NCBI GenBank assembly: GCA_019915015.1
Contig: JAHBBC010000007.1
Location: 1,364,001-1,428,000, forward strand
Reading direction: 5' to 3'
Length of the DNA stretch: 64,000 bases
DNA from: Auriscalpium vulgare
Taxonomy: Eukaryota > Basidiomycota > Agaricomycetes > Russulales > Auriscalpiaceae
Shown here: one piece after another, positions 42,498 to 53,172 of the stretch
Layout: every line of letters begins with the position of its first letter
How positions within the stretch are numbered: the stretch's first letter is position 1
Program-made: the position numbers and the translations under genes
The notes under the pieces: generated by a model
Database searches by the model: none
The model's input: the letters and a program-made list of their open reading frames with translations, nothing else
Told to the model about the DNA's origin: nothing

Positions 42498-45400
42498 TCA
42501 TTCCGAGCGGGCGACTAATGCGTTGATTTGCGTAGTCGTGCGGTGCGTCAATGCTCTGCCGCGCCGCTTCATGACGTCGCGCTCCTCTGCTACGGTGAGC
42601 GCCGGAATATCGACAGTGCCCACACGCGCAACGTTATGATCGAAGTCAAGGAGTACCCGGTGTTCTTTCAGAAACGGTGTTCCCAGTATAACATCGTAGT
42701 GCTCAATATTGACGATGTCTAGGTAACATGGGAGCGCTCGTTTCCCAACCGTCACGGTTGAACGCGTCCCAAAATTGACGCGCGATCTGCTGCCTACGCA
42801 TCCCAGTTGCAATGTCATGGGCTCTTTCAGTGGGAAGACATCCATTTTTGCCACATGCGCTGCTTCATGACTGATGCCATTTGTAGTGCTACCGCTATCG
42901 AATAGCACATACAGATCTGCGCTTCCCATGCGCATATTGGCGGCAAGCACCTGGTGCAATTGCGGGTCGCGTACTGGTTGTTCCTCAGACGACGATTGAC
43001 GTCGAAGGTTTGCCGTATACGCCCATTTGGGGATCGGCGTCAGCTCGCCCCGGGACGTACGGGTAGCCATGATCTGCAACTCTGATATTTCGTCGATGGG
43101 TGGTGAGTCCTCTTCGACCTCAGTGATCTCCACAGCGCGTATGGCTGGGGCAGGTTGTGCTCCCGTGGTAGACGGGGCAACCGGTTCTGCAACCTCGTTC
43201 GGTAGGTCCTCTAGTGCTGGGATATCGTCGGGCTCGTCGCCATTATCCTCGTTGATTGGCACCCTCGACAGCGCGTCTGCCCTATTGGTTCGTTGGTAGG
43301 GTCGGTCAGCCAGGAGGTCCAGTACGCTGAGGGCGAAATCCATGCCCGCCGTTCGTGGATCACTGGCTCCCAGTTGTCCCATCATGTTGTTCACGGCACG
43401 CTGCGACATCTGGATCCCTACGGCGATACCATTTTGGTATGACTCCTCGATCTCATTTTCATTCACGTTCACTACATTGGGAACGATCTCATATTGGGGT
43501 GTCCCGCTACTTGACGCATTCACAGGTATCAGCGTGTCGTCAGGGTACGCGATTGGCACCTGCGATTCTGGCCAATTAGCCGCGTCGTTCGTCGACCAGT
43601 TCTGCAGCGCTGCCGGGTCGGGGGGTGAGTAGTTGCCCCATTCTACTGGTGGCCCTTGACCCCATCCCCCAGTGACTGTTGCGCTGTTCAGTCCTGGTCC
43701 TACGGCCTCGGCTCCATTCCACCCTTCTTCTGGGGTGGATCCCAGCGGGGAGTGTGATCCGGCCGCCCCGTTGGTGGCGATCGCAATCGGTGCGGCTAGT
43801 GTCACGCTACCCTCGACCTCGTCGTCGCCGTTATTCGGCGTGTCTCCTTCGGAGCCGTCATTGTCGTCTGATTGGGGGATCATGCGCATGGCAGCCATGC
43901 GCATAGTCGCCAGACGCATAGGTGGGCCGATTTCATCCTCCTCGATGTCTGATGCATCAATTTCATAGTCCTCCGCGTACTCCTCTGCAGACTCGTACTG
44001 GGCACCAATGGGGCCGTCACTTTCGTCTGCGCTCTCGCTGTCTGATTCTTGGGTCTCCGCTACTGCTCCTTTCTCGGTCGCGGCATTCCTTGCCGTTGTT
44101 GGATCAGATTCTGGTAGCGGGTCCTCCCCCTCTGAACCGTCCACCATGCGGGCCGCGAATACGCGCGGTTGTCCGGATTTTGGACACTCTGCGTCACTAG
44201 CGTAATGACCGACACCTCCGCAGGCAAAACATGTTATCGTTTTACGGTCGGGTTTAGGTCTGGGGGCAGAGCGATCACGACCACGATTCGCGGGATAGTT
44301 CCCGCGCCCTCGAGTCGTCGAGGATGCCTCCTTGGCCACGCTATCCTTGTCGCCGCCTCTGATCGTTGCGCCGTTCGTCGGGCGGGGTGACGCGGAGTTC
44401 TTACGCGTCGTGCGCGGCTCAGTATCAATCGCACGATTGCCCCTTGAACTGGTGGGCGTGCTGGTCAGTGCCACTGCGCTGGCACGCCCGGCACTCTCAA
44501 TCACTTGGCGGTACGCACGTGTGCCTGCCTCTGCTTCCAAGGCAGCGGTGAGGATCTCACTCATGGTCCCCTCTTCGGCCACAATGCCTTTGTGCTTGTA
44601 TAATATTTCCACAATATCAGCCGGTAGTCCACTAACGAACAACTTCCGGAAGGTGTAGTCGTTCGGCAACTCCACGAGTCGGGTCGAGCGCGTCCGAAGT
44701 TCGTTGTAGAAATCAGCCACCCCACCCTTGCGGGAGAATCGGGTGGCCATGAAGTGCTCCAGCGCGGTCTGGTCACTGCGGCCAACTACGAAACGGTGGA
44801 ACAGTGCTAGCACGGCATCGAGGAATGTCCAGTCGACTTGGGATCTGGAAGGTGACTCAATTTCGTCGTTGTACCATTTTTCCGCTCGTCCACTAAGACA
44901 CTGTCCTAACACATCCAGTCTCAATGCGTCGTATTCAGGGCCGACGGCCTGACTAAGGCGCAGCCAGCGAAGCAGCGCGCCTAGCCACACTTCGAACGTA
45001 ATGAGATCATCTTTTCCATCGTACGAGCTGGGCATACTAAATTTTAGGCCTTTTATTTGAAGTCCCAGACTCACGACCTCGCTGACCCGGGACAGTACCA
45101 TCTCCTTGATACGCTCCGATGGGTCCAATACCCCGAGTATCCCCGCCTTGGGCACCGTCTGGGGTGGGAGAGGCCTCACTCGAACTTTCGCAGGGGTCAC
45201 ACTGTACGGCGACACGCTGGTGTACGGCTCGGCGATACGGATGCGTCGGTCATTCGATTTGTCGAGCTCACGATCGAACTGCTTCGTTTGCAGACGGACG
45301 CGATCACGCTCAGTCATGTTGGCTTTGTCGTCGACAGCGCTATGTGCGGTCTTGCCAACGTGCGTGGTTTTTTGGATCATATCGGCCATCCGGGCCCGAT

Positions 45401-46148
45401 GTTTTTCTAGGTTACGACGCCCTTCTTCTGGCGTACGATCGCCGAGTCCGGGGGGCGTCCCGGGTGCTACTCCATCGGGGACGCTCGGAGGCGTAACCAC
45501 AATGCTGACCGGCGCCGTCGCCATAGGGATTTGACTCAAGTCAACGTCCTCTTCCTCGCGCTTGATCACGCGAGGTTCATACTCTCGCGGTGGGCCGTAT
45601 TGCTGCATAATTGCTCGTATTATATTATCTATCTGCGCTCGAGCTACGGTGGCCGCCTGAACGGACAGTCTGGCTTCCTCAGCTACCACGGACGCCGTCT
45701 CCAGTTGGGAGGCGTGCGCGGCAACATTCAGCTGGAGGTCGTCCAGCATCGTGATGAGGCGGGGGTCCATGAGTTGTGTGCTCATGGGCCCAGTGCCGTC
45801 GCTCAATGCACGGTCTTTGCCCTTGTCTCGACGTGACGTGTCCTGTGCGTCGTCGTCCGACTCGTCAAGGGCGTTCTCAATCTCGGTGAGTGACGTGCGA
45901 GCGCTGCCCCCGACACTAGTGTCCGGGTTGGGGAGCGTCGACGAGCCCGAGGGCCCCGGTGTCGCGTCTGGGCGGTTATGCTCGACGACGACGGGGTTCG
46001 GATCGCGTGGGCGCGAGTCGTCGGTGGGCGTGTCGTTCCGCTCGGTAGGGGCAGAATTATTCGGCACGCTCACCTGTTTCCCACCAATGCGTGGGGAGAC
46101 TCGCGGTTCTTTAGGTTCTTTAGGTTCTTTAGTACGACTGGGTGCCAT
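42498..46148 (-). CDS. Gypsy Gag-protease polyprotein
   Basis: 1216 codons. The N-terminal third is charged and disordered. A retrotransposon Gag (capsid-like) domain lies at about residues 370-560, with WLGALLRWLRLSQ and a following HFMATRFSRKGGVADFYNELR stretch. A zinc knuckle (CFACGGVGHYASDAEC, about 641-656) has six residues between His and the last Cys, where four is usual. A long acidic spacer follows. The aspartic protease has LFDSGSTTNG at about residue 1083 and a later VILGTPFL motif near the C-terminus. The stop is TGA in the context GAA TGA GGG, immediately before the in-frame Pol. Gag would form the particle and the protease would cleave the polyprotein. Confidence 0.9.
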   Translation of the reverse strand: MAPSRTKEPKEPKEPRVSPRIGGKQVSVPNNSAPTERNDTPTDDSRPRDPNPVVVEHNRPDATPGPSGSSTLPNPDTSVGGSARTSLTEIENALDESDDDAQDTSRRDKGKDRALSDGTGPMSTQLMDPRLITMLDDLQLNVAAHASQLETASVVAEEARLSVQAATVARAQIDNIIRAIMQQYGPPREYEPRVIKREEEDVDLSQIPMATAPVSIVVTPPSVPDGVAPGTPPGLGDRTPEEGRRNLEKHRARMADMIQKTTHVGKTAHSAVDDKANMTERDRVRLQTKQFDRELDKSNDRRIRIAEPYTSVSPYSVTPAKVRVRPLPPQTVPKAGILGVLDPSERIKEMVLSRVSEVVSLGLQIKGLKFSMPSSYDGKDDLITFEVWLGALLRWLRLSQAVGPEYDALRLDVLGQCLSGRAEKWYNDEIESPSRSQVDWTFLDAVLALFHRFVVGRSDQTALEHFMATRFSRKGGVADFYNELRTRSTRLVELPNDYTFRKLFVSGLPADIVEILYKHKGIVAEEGTMSEILTAALEAEAGTRAYRQVIESAGRASAVALTSTPTSSRGNRAIDTEPRTTRKNSASPRPTNGATIRGGDKDSVAKEASSTTRGRGNYPANRGRDRSAPRPKPDRKTITCFACGGVGHYASDAECPKSGQPRVFAARMVDGSEGEDPLPESDPTTARNAATEKGAVAETQESDSESADESDGPIGAQYESAEEYAEDYEIDASDIEEDEIGPPMRLATMRMAAMRMIPQSDDNDGSEGDTPNNGDDEVEGSVTLAAPIAIATNGAAGSHSPLGSTPEEGWNGAEAVGPGLNSATVTGGWGQGPPVEWGNYSPPDPAALQNWSTNDAANWPESQVPIAYPDDTLIPVNASSSGTPQYEIVPNVVNVNENEIEESYQNGIAVGIQMSQRAVNNMMGQLGASDPRTAGMDFALSVLDLLADRPYQRTNRADALSRVPINEDNGDEPDDIPALEDLPNEVAEPVAPSTTGAQPAPAIRAVEITEVEEDSPPIDEISELQIMATRTSRGELTPIPKWAYTANLRRQSSSEEQPVRDPQLHQVLAANMRMGSADLYVLFDSGSTTNGISHEAAHVAKMDVFPLKEPMTLQLGCVGSRSRVNFGTRSTVTVGKRALPCYLDIVNIEHYDVILGTPFLKEHRVLLDFDHNVARVGTVDIPALTVAEERDVMKRRGRALTHRTTTQINALVARSE

Positions 46149-46221
46149 CGTAGTGATCTAGACCGCAGTCGTCAATGTCAATGGTGATTTTCGATAAACG
46201 TACTTGTGGCGTTCAAAAAAC

Positions 46222-46446
46222 TGTAAGGAATATTGATCTTGATGACTTGCTGTTCACTCAGGATGAACGGAATCCACGTTTATTCGAGTAGAATCGATGG
46301 ATGCCGAAGCGGTAGAGTGGATGTACAAGTGAAGAAGATGCCTTCCCATAATGGGAAGGCGCGCTACTATGCTTCGGCATCCAAACAGTAATAAACAGTC
46401 CCAGCAACTTGGTGCGCGCGCGTATACCCTACGCGCCCTCGTTACA
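46222..46446 (-). repeat. 5' LTR of the Gypsy element
   Basis: 225 bp, the same as the LTR at 36569-36793 by direct reading, including the nested inverted repeats. The transcript would start here and run toward lower coordinates. The sequence just inside (GTTTTTTGAACGCCAC on the minus strand) should be the primer-binding site, but it does not begin with TGG and I cannot name a tRNA for it. Confidence 0.95.
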
Positions 46447-49400
46447 CCCACAAAGCTTGCAAGGTGAAGGAGGTGGTTTGACAAGGGACTTCGTGCCATC
46501 AGCTTTAGGAAAAGGATAACCTCCTTTCGGAGGAGCCCTCTGCCGTTTAACCAACGTAGCGAATACTTGTGCTGATACGGCGGGGTCGACTTGGTCCGGG
46601 GCACTTAGATTCTCCTCGTCATCTTCATTAACGATAGGGAATTCAGCTTCTTCAGCTTCATCCCCGTTCCCGGAAGCTAGATGGACGGACGCTTGGCCTC
46701 TATCATTACGGCCGCGGAATGCTCTAGGCCGGAAGGGCCGGGCATTCTCTTCACGTATCGCTTGCCGGACTAACTGTGGTATCTCTTCTTTAGATACCAA
46801 ATCGCTGGAATTACGCGAAGCAGCAATTAGAGCTAAGGCGTTATCCTGAGCCCTTCGAGTGAGATCGTCCGTGCTTAATGGTAACGGCACATTCAGAGTC
46901 GTCATCCAGCTAGAGGGTACGTTGCGAAGGACGATCTGGGCTTCTTCGGGTCCTCCGTTATCCGTGTTCAGGAGAGCGCGAGCATACATAATGCGCCTCT
47001 GTAGGTAATCCTCGGGCATTTCACGTTCATGTCCCTTTTGACGGAAGAACATCTCCGTGAATTCCATGTTCCGTTCCAACTGCCATTGACGTCCCAGGAA
47101 TACGGATTTGAGACCGTTCAGCCAATTCAAGTGGTTGGCCATCATGTAGGTTTTCATGCGCCTCGACACCTGGATCCACCACCGCTTCACTCGCGAGTTG
47201 TCCTTGAGCTGCGTCCATAGCCAACGTCCCATGGCCGCGGGAAGCGACTCATTCATTACCGCTAATTCCTGAACATCGGCGAAGTATGCAATAGCGGTAT
47301 GTTTGTTCCCATCCCAGCTGGGCAAATGATCGGGCCTTAGCTCTTCCTTTAACCTCGGCCCGAGGTTCAGGTTACCTTGAGGATTGTTGGGATAACCGTG
47401 CCACTGCCAAGGGTAACCCCACCACGGAGGCGGCCCTCCGCCTCCACCGGGTGGCCCTCCAGGTGGTCCTCCACCTCCAGGCGGTCCATAGGGTCCACCC
47501 GGAGGCATTCCTTCGGGATATCCTGGAAAATTTCCAGGCAACCCTCCTCCAGGTGGTCCTCCGCCACCTCCAGGCATTCCAGGATATCCGCCGGGCGGCC
47601 CTCCGCCCGGAAATCCTGGGGGACCTCCAGGGGGTCCACCTCCCGATCCTCCTGCTCCTCCTAGTGAAGGAGGCCATCCCGGGGGTCCTCCTCCAGGAAC
47701 TCCTCCGCCAGCTGGTTCAGCCGAGTCTCCGTGGTTCGAGTACCCGGCTGATGGATCTTCAGGAAGAGGATCAGGTTTAGAGGGAAAACCGGTTACGAGG
47801 GTGTTCCGGCGAGGCGCGAATGGGAAATTACTGCCCCATGGTGGAGTAAGATTCTGCTGATCGGGTTTCGGCGGTGAGCTCCGGGGCCATTCTCCTTTGA
47901 GGAGAGGTAAAGAACTGGAAGGCCCGGTAGGGATTTCGTCACCATTGTCTCTAGCCATACGCTTGTCCCAAGGTACACGTTCCTCGAAGTTCACCGTGCG
48001 CTCAACGCGTGTAGGTTGAGTCGCGAAATTATTTAAATTCGCGCTTCGAAGGTGTGGAGGCGTTGGACGGTCCGGTAAGCCTTGGGTGATAGGCTGCGTC
48101 TTTACGCCCATGGCATCTAAGGAGAAGGCCGGCTGAAGCGGAGGTTGAGCGTAGAGATTGCGTTTGTATGGCATAGCCGAGACACTTCCTGTTTCCGCGT
48201 TGTACATCGATGGAGCGAGGTACGTCGCTACTTCTTTGGAGGAAGTATCTGCCTCGGGTGTTCTCTGCACTTGAATCTGCTCGGCGACATTTTCCGGTTC
48301 TGAAGGGAGCGGGTCTGCTCCCGGTATATCCCCGGGAAGCCCCAATCCTTGGGTGACGTCGCCTCTGGCCATAGAAACCTGAGTGGCCGTGCGTACTGGC
48401 GTATACGGTAACACCTGTGACACGTACGTAGCCGATGGTTTATTGAACCGTTCAAAGAAATCTCCAGCTTTTCGAAAAGGCGGATGCTCCACATTTTGAA
48501 GAGTTAACTGCGCAGGTAGAGAAGAACGAGGCCGACTTGAGGCTCCTGTCGCAAAGCTTTCGTACCGAGTATGTTGCTCTCCGATGATAGTCTCGTCCTC
48601 TCTTCCTTTACCCTTATTTCCCTGTCCCGAGGCTTCCTCGGGCTCATCTCGTATACGAGGTGGGGTTATAAGAGTATTCTGTCGAGGAGAGGGCGCTAGA
48701 GTTCTTGGAGGCGGCTGCGATTCGGCCGCTATGACTTCATCGAGGAAATTGTCTGGGAGAGGCCAGACTTCGTGAGGTAGAGCTTGTGCGTTTGTCCGTA
48801 GTAAATCCATGATGAATTGATCCATACGCTCTCTCAGAGCAGGCCGCTGTAAATACTCTTTGAGAACGTTAAGAGTACTTAGTCCGTGGAGTCGCACTGT
48901 CTCGGATTGCGTGGTTGTGGCTGGCGAAGCGATTCTGACCGACCCTACTATTTCCTCTCTAGCTTTCTCCAAGTGTTTGACAGCTAAGGAAAGCCGGTGT
49001 ACGAGGATTTCCCAGGCTAAGTCGAGCTCGTTCAACGTACGGGATCCTCGCAGCGCAACAATTAGATGATTGTTATAGTCAATGACAAAGCTCGACCTTG
49101 GGGGATCCAGGAGCGCATAGAGTTGTGAAATTAAATCCTGAAGCTCTGCGGCTACTCCAATAGCAGGCCACAACGCATGAGATTTCAACGAATATTGCTC
49201 CGATCCTACGGGTAATAGAGGTCCATCTCGTAGAATATATCGTTGTGACAGCGGAGCACTGATCAAAGCCTCCACTCGTGCTTCTAGAGATGGTTCGTAG
49301 TCGTCGGGAGAAGTGCGAAATTTCGCGTAAATGCTGTCCGCAATTTCCGCACGAGACGCATTGTCCAAAGTAATGTCTTCCTCTGACTGAGGGGCTGCTG

Positions 49401-49512
49401 GCAAATGTCGCGACTGGGCTTTCACTTCTCCAGCGCGCCTGGGAGTGAAAGAATAATCCAATGTAGCCGCTCTGGAGGGAGTCTGTAAATGACTTGGGCT
49501 AGGCGGCGGCAT
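46447..49512 (-). pseudogene. 5' part of a Gag-like gene, split by the Gypsy insertion
   Basis: About 1020 codons from Met 49512 up to the insertion point. The N-terminal half is disordered and Pro/Ser-rich. A Gly/Pro-rich, collagen-like tract lies at about residues 597-704. It is followed by a Gag capsid-type domain (from LKEELRPDHLPSWDG at about 730, through WLWTQLKDNSRVKRWW and FLGRQWQLERNMEFTEMFF). An Arg-rich stretch comes next, then the first half of a zinc knuckle (CKLCG). The insertion falls between the two Cys pairs of that knuckle. The other half is at 36568-36045. Joined, the two parts restore a C-x2-C-x4-H-x4-C pattern. No protease or pol is attached, so it is either the gag of an older retroelement or a domesticated Gag. 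Confidence 0.8.
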
Positions 49513-50200
49513 ACTGTTCCCGACTTGCGAAGAAAGTTCCTCAGGACCGGTCTTCGTGTCCTACGTTCCGGATGTGTCCACCTTTGAGACGCCTCTGATA
49601 GGTGAGTCTCGAGATTCGGGCGTAGGACGGGCGAGAGACGAGCCCAGGGAGGAACCAAAGGTGTGTAGTCCTGTCGGTACGGGGCTTCCCCGTGTTGACA
49701 GACCTCCTCCGTAGCACGGAAGGAGTGGAGGGCGAGGAGATGTGATCACGCCCGTAGGCGCAAGGCCCGAGCGGGAGCTCAGTCGTTAGGAGGCTTCCTC
49801 CTGGTGACTGGCTCGAGAGAGAGAAGGGCGAGGCGCCGACGGCCCAAGTGCGTCGCGCGTGTGTGGTTCTGTGGGCGCGCTGTTGGCGCTCGAGAAGCCT
49901 CACGCGCTCGTGACTCGTCGCGTCGTCGCGTCGTCGATTCTCGTAGTCGACTAGCAACTACTTTGCCTGAGGGAGACTTGAAGAGAATTGAGGAAGGCGA
50001 AGAGACGAGAAAAAGAGAAAGAAAAAGAAACACGTTGTATTGATGATGCACGATGCTGTCAGTACACGACTTATATACTTACAGACATCTTCAAACTCCG
50101 ACTAATCTAATCTATTGTACAGTAATCTAATAGCGTCCTGCGTCGAGACTGATGACCTTCTGCCCGCGTTACCTCCGGGCCTCTTTCTCCCGTCACAACA
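49513..50200 (-). promoter_or_regulatory. Leader or LTR-like region of the Gag-like gene
   Basis: Read on the minus strand it starts TGTTGTGACGGGAG at 50200, a typical LTR opening. It has a TATA-like AAGTATATAAG at about 50070 and a CT-rich run (TTTCTTTTTCTTTCTC) further down, then a GC-rich leader to the ATG at 49512. No second copy is present in the window to prove LTR identity, so this is inference. Confidence 0.4.
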
Positions 50201-50235
50201 CGCATTGTACGCTTGCATTGATTGTATGACTAGCC

Positions 50236-50655
50236 ATGGACGTGTATCACCTTGTACCTGACGACTTAGATGTTGATGACTTCTCCTTGTCGTCTTCCTT
50301 CCGATCCGTTACGGTTTTCCAGTTGAACTCGTGGTATGACTTTCGTCGTGTTGTAGTAGATAGCCACAATGCTGTTGAGCCAGAAGTCGGCGTCGTCAAT
50401 GTGCTTGTGCCTGCTCTGCATCGGCTCATTCAGGGCTTTACTCGGTGGCGCCGAGACGACTTGATTCAAATATTGAAAGCTCATGGTATAGCCATGCGGT
50501 CGAGATGGACGATCAGGCAGTTGAAGGCAGAGTTACTCGAGGGCCACCTGTGCACGTCGTCTTGCAGGTCCATTCATTATCTATTCAAACAACGCACTGA
50601 AATAAATTCATCTGGAAGTATGGCAGATGGGACTGTGGAGGCAACTGCAGAATAG
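50236..50655 (+). CDS. SAP-like fragment related to fungal transposon proteins
   Basis: 139 codons, ATG to TAG, no intron needed. Residues about 75-110 (RRDDLIQILKAHGIAMRSRW, then LLEGHLCTSSC) look like a SAP-type helix-turn-helix followed by a His-x-Cys-x3-Cys motif. The Helitron protein in this window has the same pairing (LLELCVIHKIP then NHEQCTAC, about residues 180-215). It is therefore probably the N-terminal fragment of a larger Helitron or DUF6570-type gene, cut short. Expression is unknown. Confidence 0.45.
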   Translation: MDVYHLVPDDLDVDDFSLSSSFRSVTVFQLNSWYDFRRVVVDSHNAVEPEVGVVNVLVPALHRLIQGFTRWRRDDLIQILKAHGIAMRSRWTIRQLKAELLEGHLCTSSCRSIHYLFKQRTEINSSGSMADGTVEATAE

Positions 50656-51236
50656 CTGATCCCCGTCCCAGCACTGACTTGATAGCTTACATTGTTTAAC
50701 CCTGCCTCGCTGACTGACAACCACTACTCTATATATAACATATAACGCTGTATAGCCCCCGTATTGCTACGAAATCCACCACACCTTACTATATACAGGT
50801 CATTTTGACGTTAAATCGTGCCATACTAGATACACCAAACTGGGAACCGTAGGCTTAGGAACCAGGTTCGCCCGGAGGGCCAATGCTATTTCACCCAGTG
50901 AGTTAACATAGTCGTCCCGAAGCAGTAATTTCTTTGAGTAACTCTCTTTCATGCTTTGCTTCCGGCTTTGCTCTTGCCAATCACGATCACCACGAGGCTG
51001 CAGCAATGTTTGAGTATGCGTTGTCGCGTGCAAACAACGTGTCCACGGGCTTTGGGCCGCTAGAGAGTTCGGGCCCATAGATATTCTTCATATTATTCAG
51101 CAGGAAGAACGTCAGCGGTCCGAGGTGCGAGTTCTCACTCCCCGACAAAACGTGGTTGGCGTGCCCATGTGCTCTGCCTTCAACCTGCCTTCTAACGAAC
51201 ACTCATCTACACCCATCTACGCTTCTAACGACTGAC
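50656..51236. other. Intergenic upstream of the GH16 gene
   Basis: No supported gene. CTCTATATATAACATATAACG at about 50730 is TATA-like and could serve either flank. Confidence 0.35.
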
Positions 51237-53028
51237 ATGCTTCACGACCTCACTCCCCTTCTCCTACCGCTTCTTGTGCTTCCGACGCAAGCTACCGCAT
51301 ATCCGAACTCTATGTTTGCTCCCCTCACCGAACACGAAACCCGCGGTTCTCGCCTGTCTATAGGAAAGAGGCAAACCAACAGCAACGGCAGCTCCAGCTC
51401 ATCCCCTTCTAACAACGTCACAACAACACCGAACGAATCCGACTTCCTGTGGATCATACAGGATACCTATGACGCTACGAACTTCTTCCAGTGAGCATCC
51501 GAACTCATTTCAACGAAGTCAAAGCTTAGACAATATACTCGGGTATCAGGGAGTTCTCTTTCTTCAATGGCTCGGACCCTACCCAGTGCGTACGCACATC
51601 CTTCAATGTCAAGTCTTTGCTCATTCATCCTCGCACAGCGGGACCGTCACGTAAATGTTTGCACCTTTAGGTGTACGTCCGCCGGCTGACAAGTCACGCA
51701 GCTATGTTGATCATGACACGGCATTTGCCCACAACCTCTCCTACATATCTTACGACGGAAAAGTCGTGATGAAAGGTGACGATACCAACTGGTTGGCTGA
51801 AGGGCAGTACCGCGAGAGGTACAGTAATTCGTCTGCCTAGTTGAGTGCCTCGACCTAAAGCGTAACAGCGTTCGAGTGTCGAGTAACACCATCTACAACG
51901 GCGGACTCTTCATACTAGATACCGACCGTGCTCCGTGGGGATGCGGTGAGTGCCCAACCTGCGGCTGTACTCGTTGGTCTAACTTGCCCTGTAGGTGTCT
52001 GGCCAGCATTCTGGACATTTGGCGTCGAAGAGACATGGCCGGGGGTGAGTCGTCCGTGTTAGCGCAATTCATCTCGTCTGATCAACCGTAGGGTGGTGAA
52101 ATCGATATCATCGAAGGCGTTCACGACAACGAACACAACCAAGTCACCTGGCATACGAACCCAGGTCTGAAATTTTCACTTCCTCGCAACTTATACTTGT
52201 GTCCTCTTACTCAAGTCCTCTTAGGGTGTACTCTCAATCCGAGTGCTAATTTCACAGGCTCAATAGTGGTAGGAGCTTAGCTACTCCTTTTGACCCATCT
52301 TCTTGCTGAAGAGTAGAAGGGGTCACCTAGCCCGAACCTAGACTGCACAGGAGGTCCCACACAACCAGGATGTGGGATTACAGAGTGGAGTCAGGCATCG
52401 TATGGTCCAACTTTCGACGCACAGGGTGGAGGAGTGTTCGCCATGAAATGGGATGAGGATGGCATCGCGGTCTGTCCGTGCCGGGCTTGCTTGCAGCTGT
52501 TTCTAGGTGACTGATAGTCTTGCAGGGTCGTTTTACCGAGTAGCCATCCCGCAGGACATCCAAGACGGAACGCCGAACCCAGCCAACTGGCCAACCCCCG
52601 TAGCTGCGCTCGCGCCGACCACCTGTGACCCTGCGACGTACTTCTCAAACCACTCCATCATCTTCGGTAAGTATTACTCTGAATGAGATGCTTTGATGTC
52701 ATTTCATGTGTCCTTAGATATCACATTCTGTGGTGATTGGGCTGGCAACTCGTATGCCACATCAGGCTGCCCAGGGACATGCAACGATCGCCTCATAGAC
52801 CCCAGCAACTTTGTTGTATGTCTCCTTCAACCTTTAACCCATTATTCAACTTAATCCTCTCGCCAGAATGCTTCGTGGGATATCAACTGGCTCAAAGTGT
52901 ACCGTCGTCAGACAGTGAAAGGCGTCGTTTCGAGCGCTACCGGCCTGCATGCGGGGCCCCGCTCATTTGCATTGCTCGCTCTCGCTGCCGCGTTCTTCGT
53001 TGTCCCTGGCTGGTTAGCGGTGTTTTAA
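51237..53028 (+). CDS. GPI-anchored GH16 beta-glucanase
   Basis: Multi-exon gene for a family 16 glycoside hydrolase (endo-1,3(4)-beta-glucanase/laminarinase type), acting on beta-glucans at the cell wall. Met 51237 is followed by a signal peptide (LTPLLLPLLVLPTQATA). A Ser/Asn-rich linker leads to the catalytic domain: DFLWIIQDTYDATNFF, DHDTAFAHNLSYISYDGKVV, GGLFILDTDRAPWGCG, WPAFWTFG, and the signature GGEIDIIEG. In that signature the two Glu are nucleophile and acid/base, with Asp between. Later come WSQASYGPTFDAQGGGVFAM and ITFCGDWAG. The last about 20 residues are hydrophobic after SATGLHAGPRS, fitting a GPI signal. At least eight short introns were followed (exon 1 ends 51490; next exon 51554-51585). 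TAA at 53026-53028. Confidence 0.85.
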
Positions 53029-53172
53029 CGAGTGCTGGGGTTCTTGGACTTGCGGACAGCGACTTAGACACGGACACGTTACTGTATGTAGAGTACGATT
53101 CATCATGCATCATCGGTGGATAATTGACACACACAATCCTCAGACTGTACCAGATCTTCAAAGTATTACAAA

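Larger units (their letters stand above)
36569..46446 (-). mobile_element. Complete Gypsy (chromovirus-type) LTR retrotransposon
   Basis: 9.9-kb element bounded by 225-bp LTRs that I read as identical, each beginning TGTAA and ending TTACA. It is flanked by the direct 5-bp repeat CCCAC (36564-36568 and 46447-46451), a target-site duplication. Orientation is minus: Gag-protease 46148-42498, Pol 42488-39198, then a third ORF 39036-36829. A purine tract (AGAGGGGGAGGG on the minus strand, 36794-36805) abuts the 3' LTR. Identical LTRs and intact ORFs indicate recent insertion. It sits inside another Gag-like gene. Confidence 0.95.

Noticed and set aside
46429..46446. C-terminal residues CNEGA of the Gag-like ORF
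   Set aside because: These codons belong to the inserted LTR; the native reading continues at 36568.
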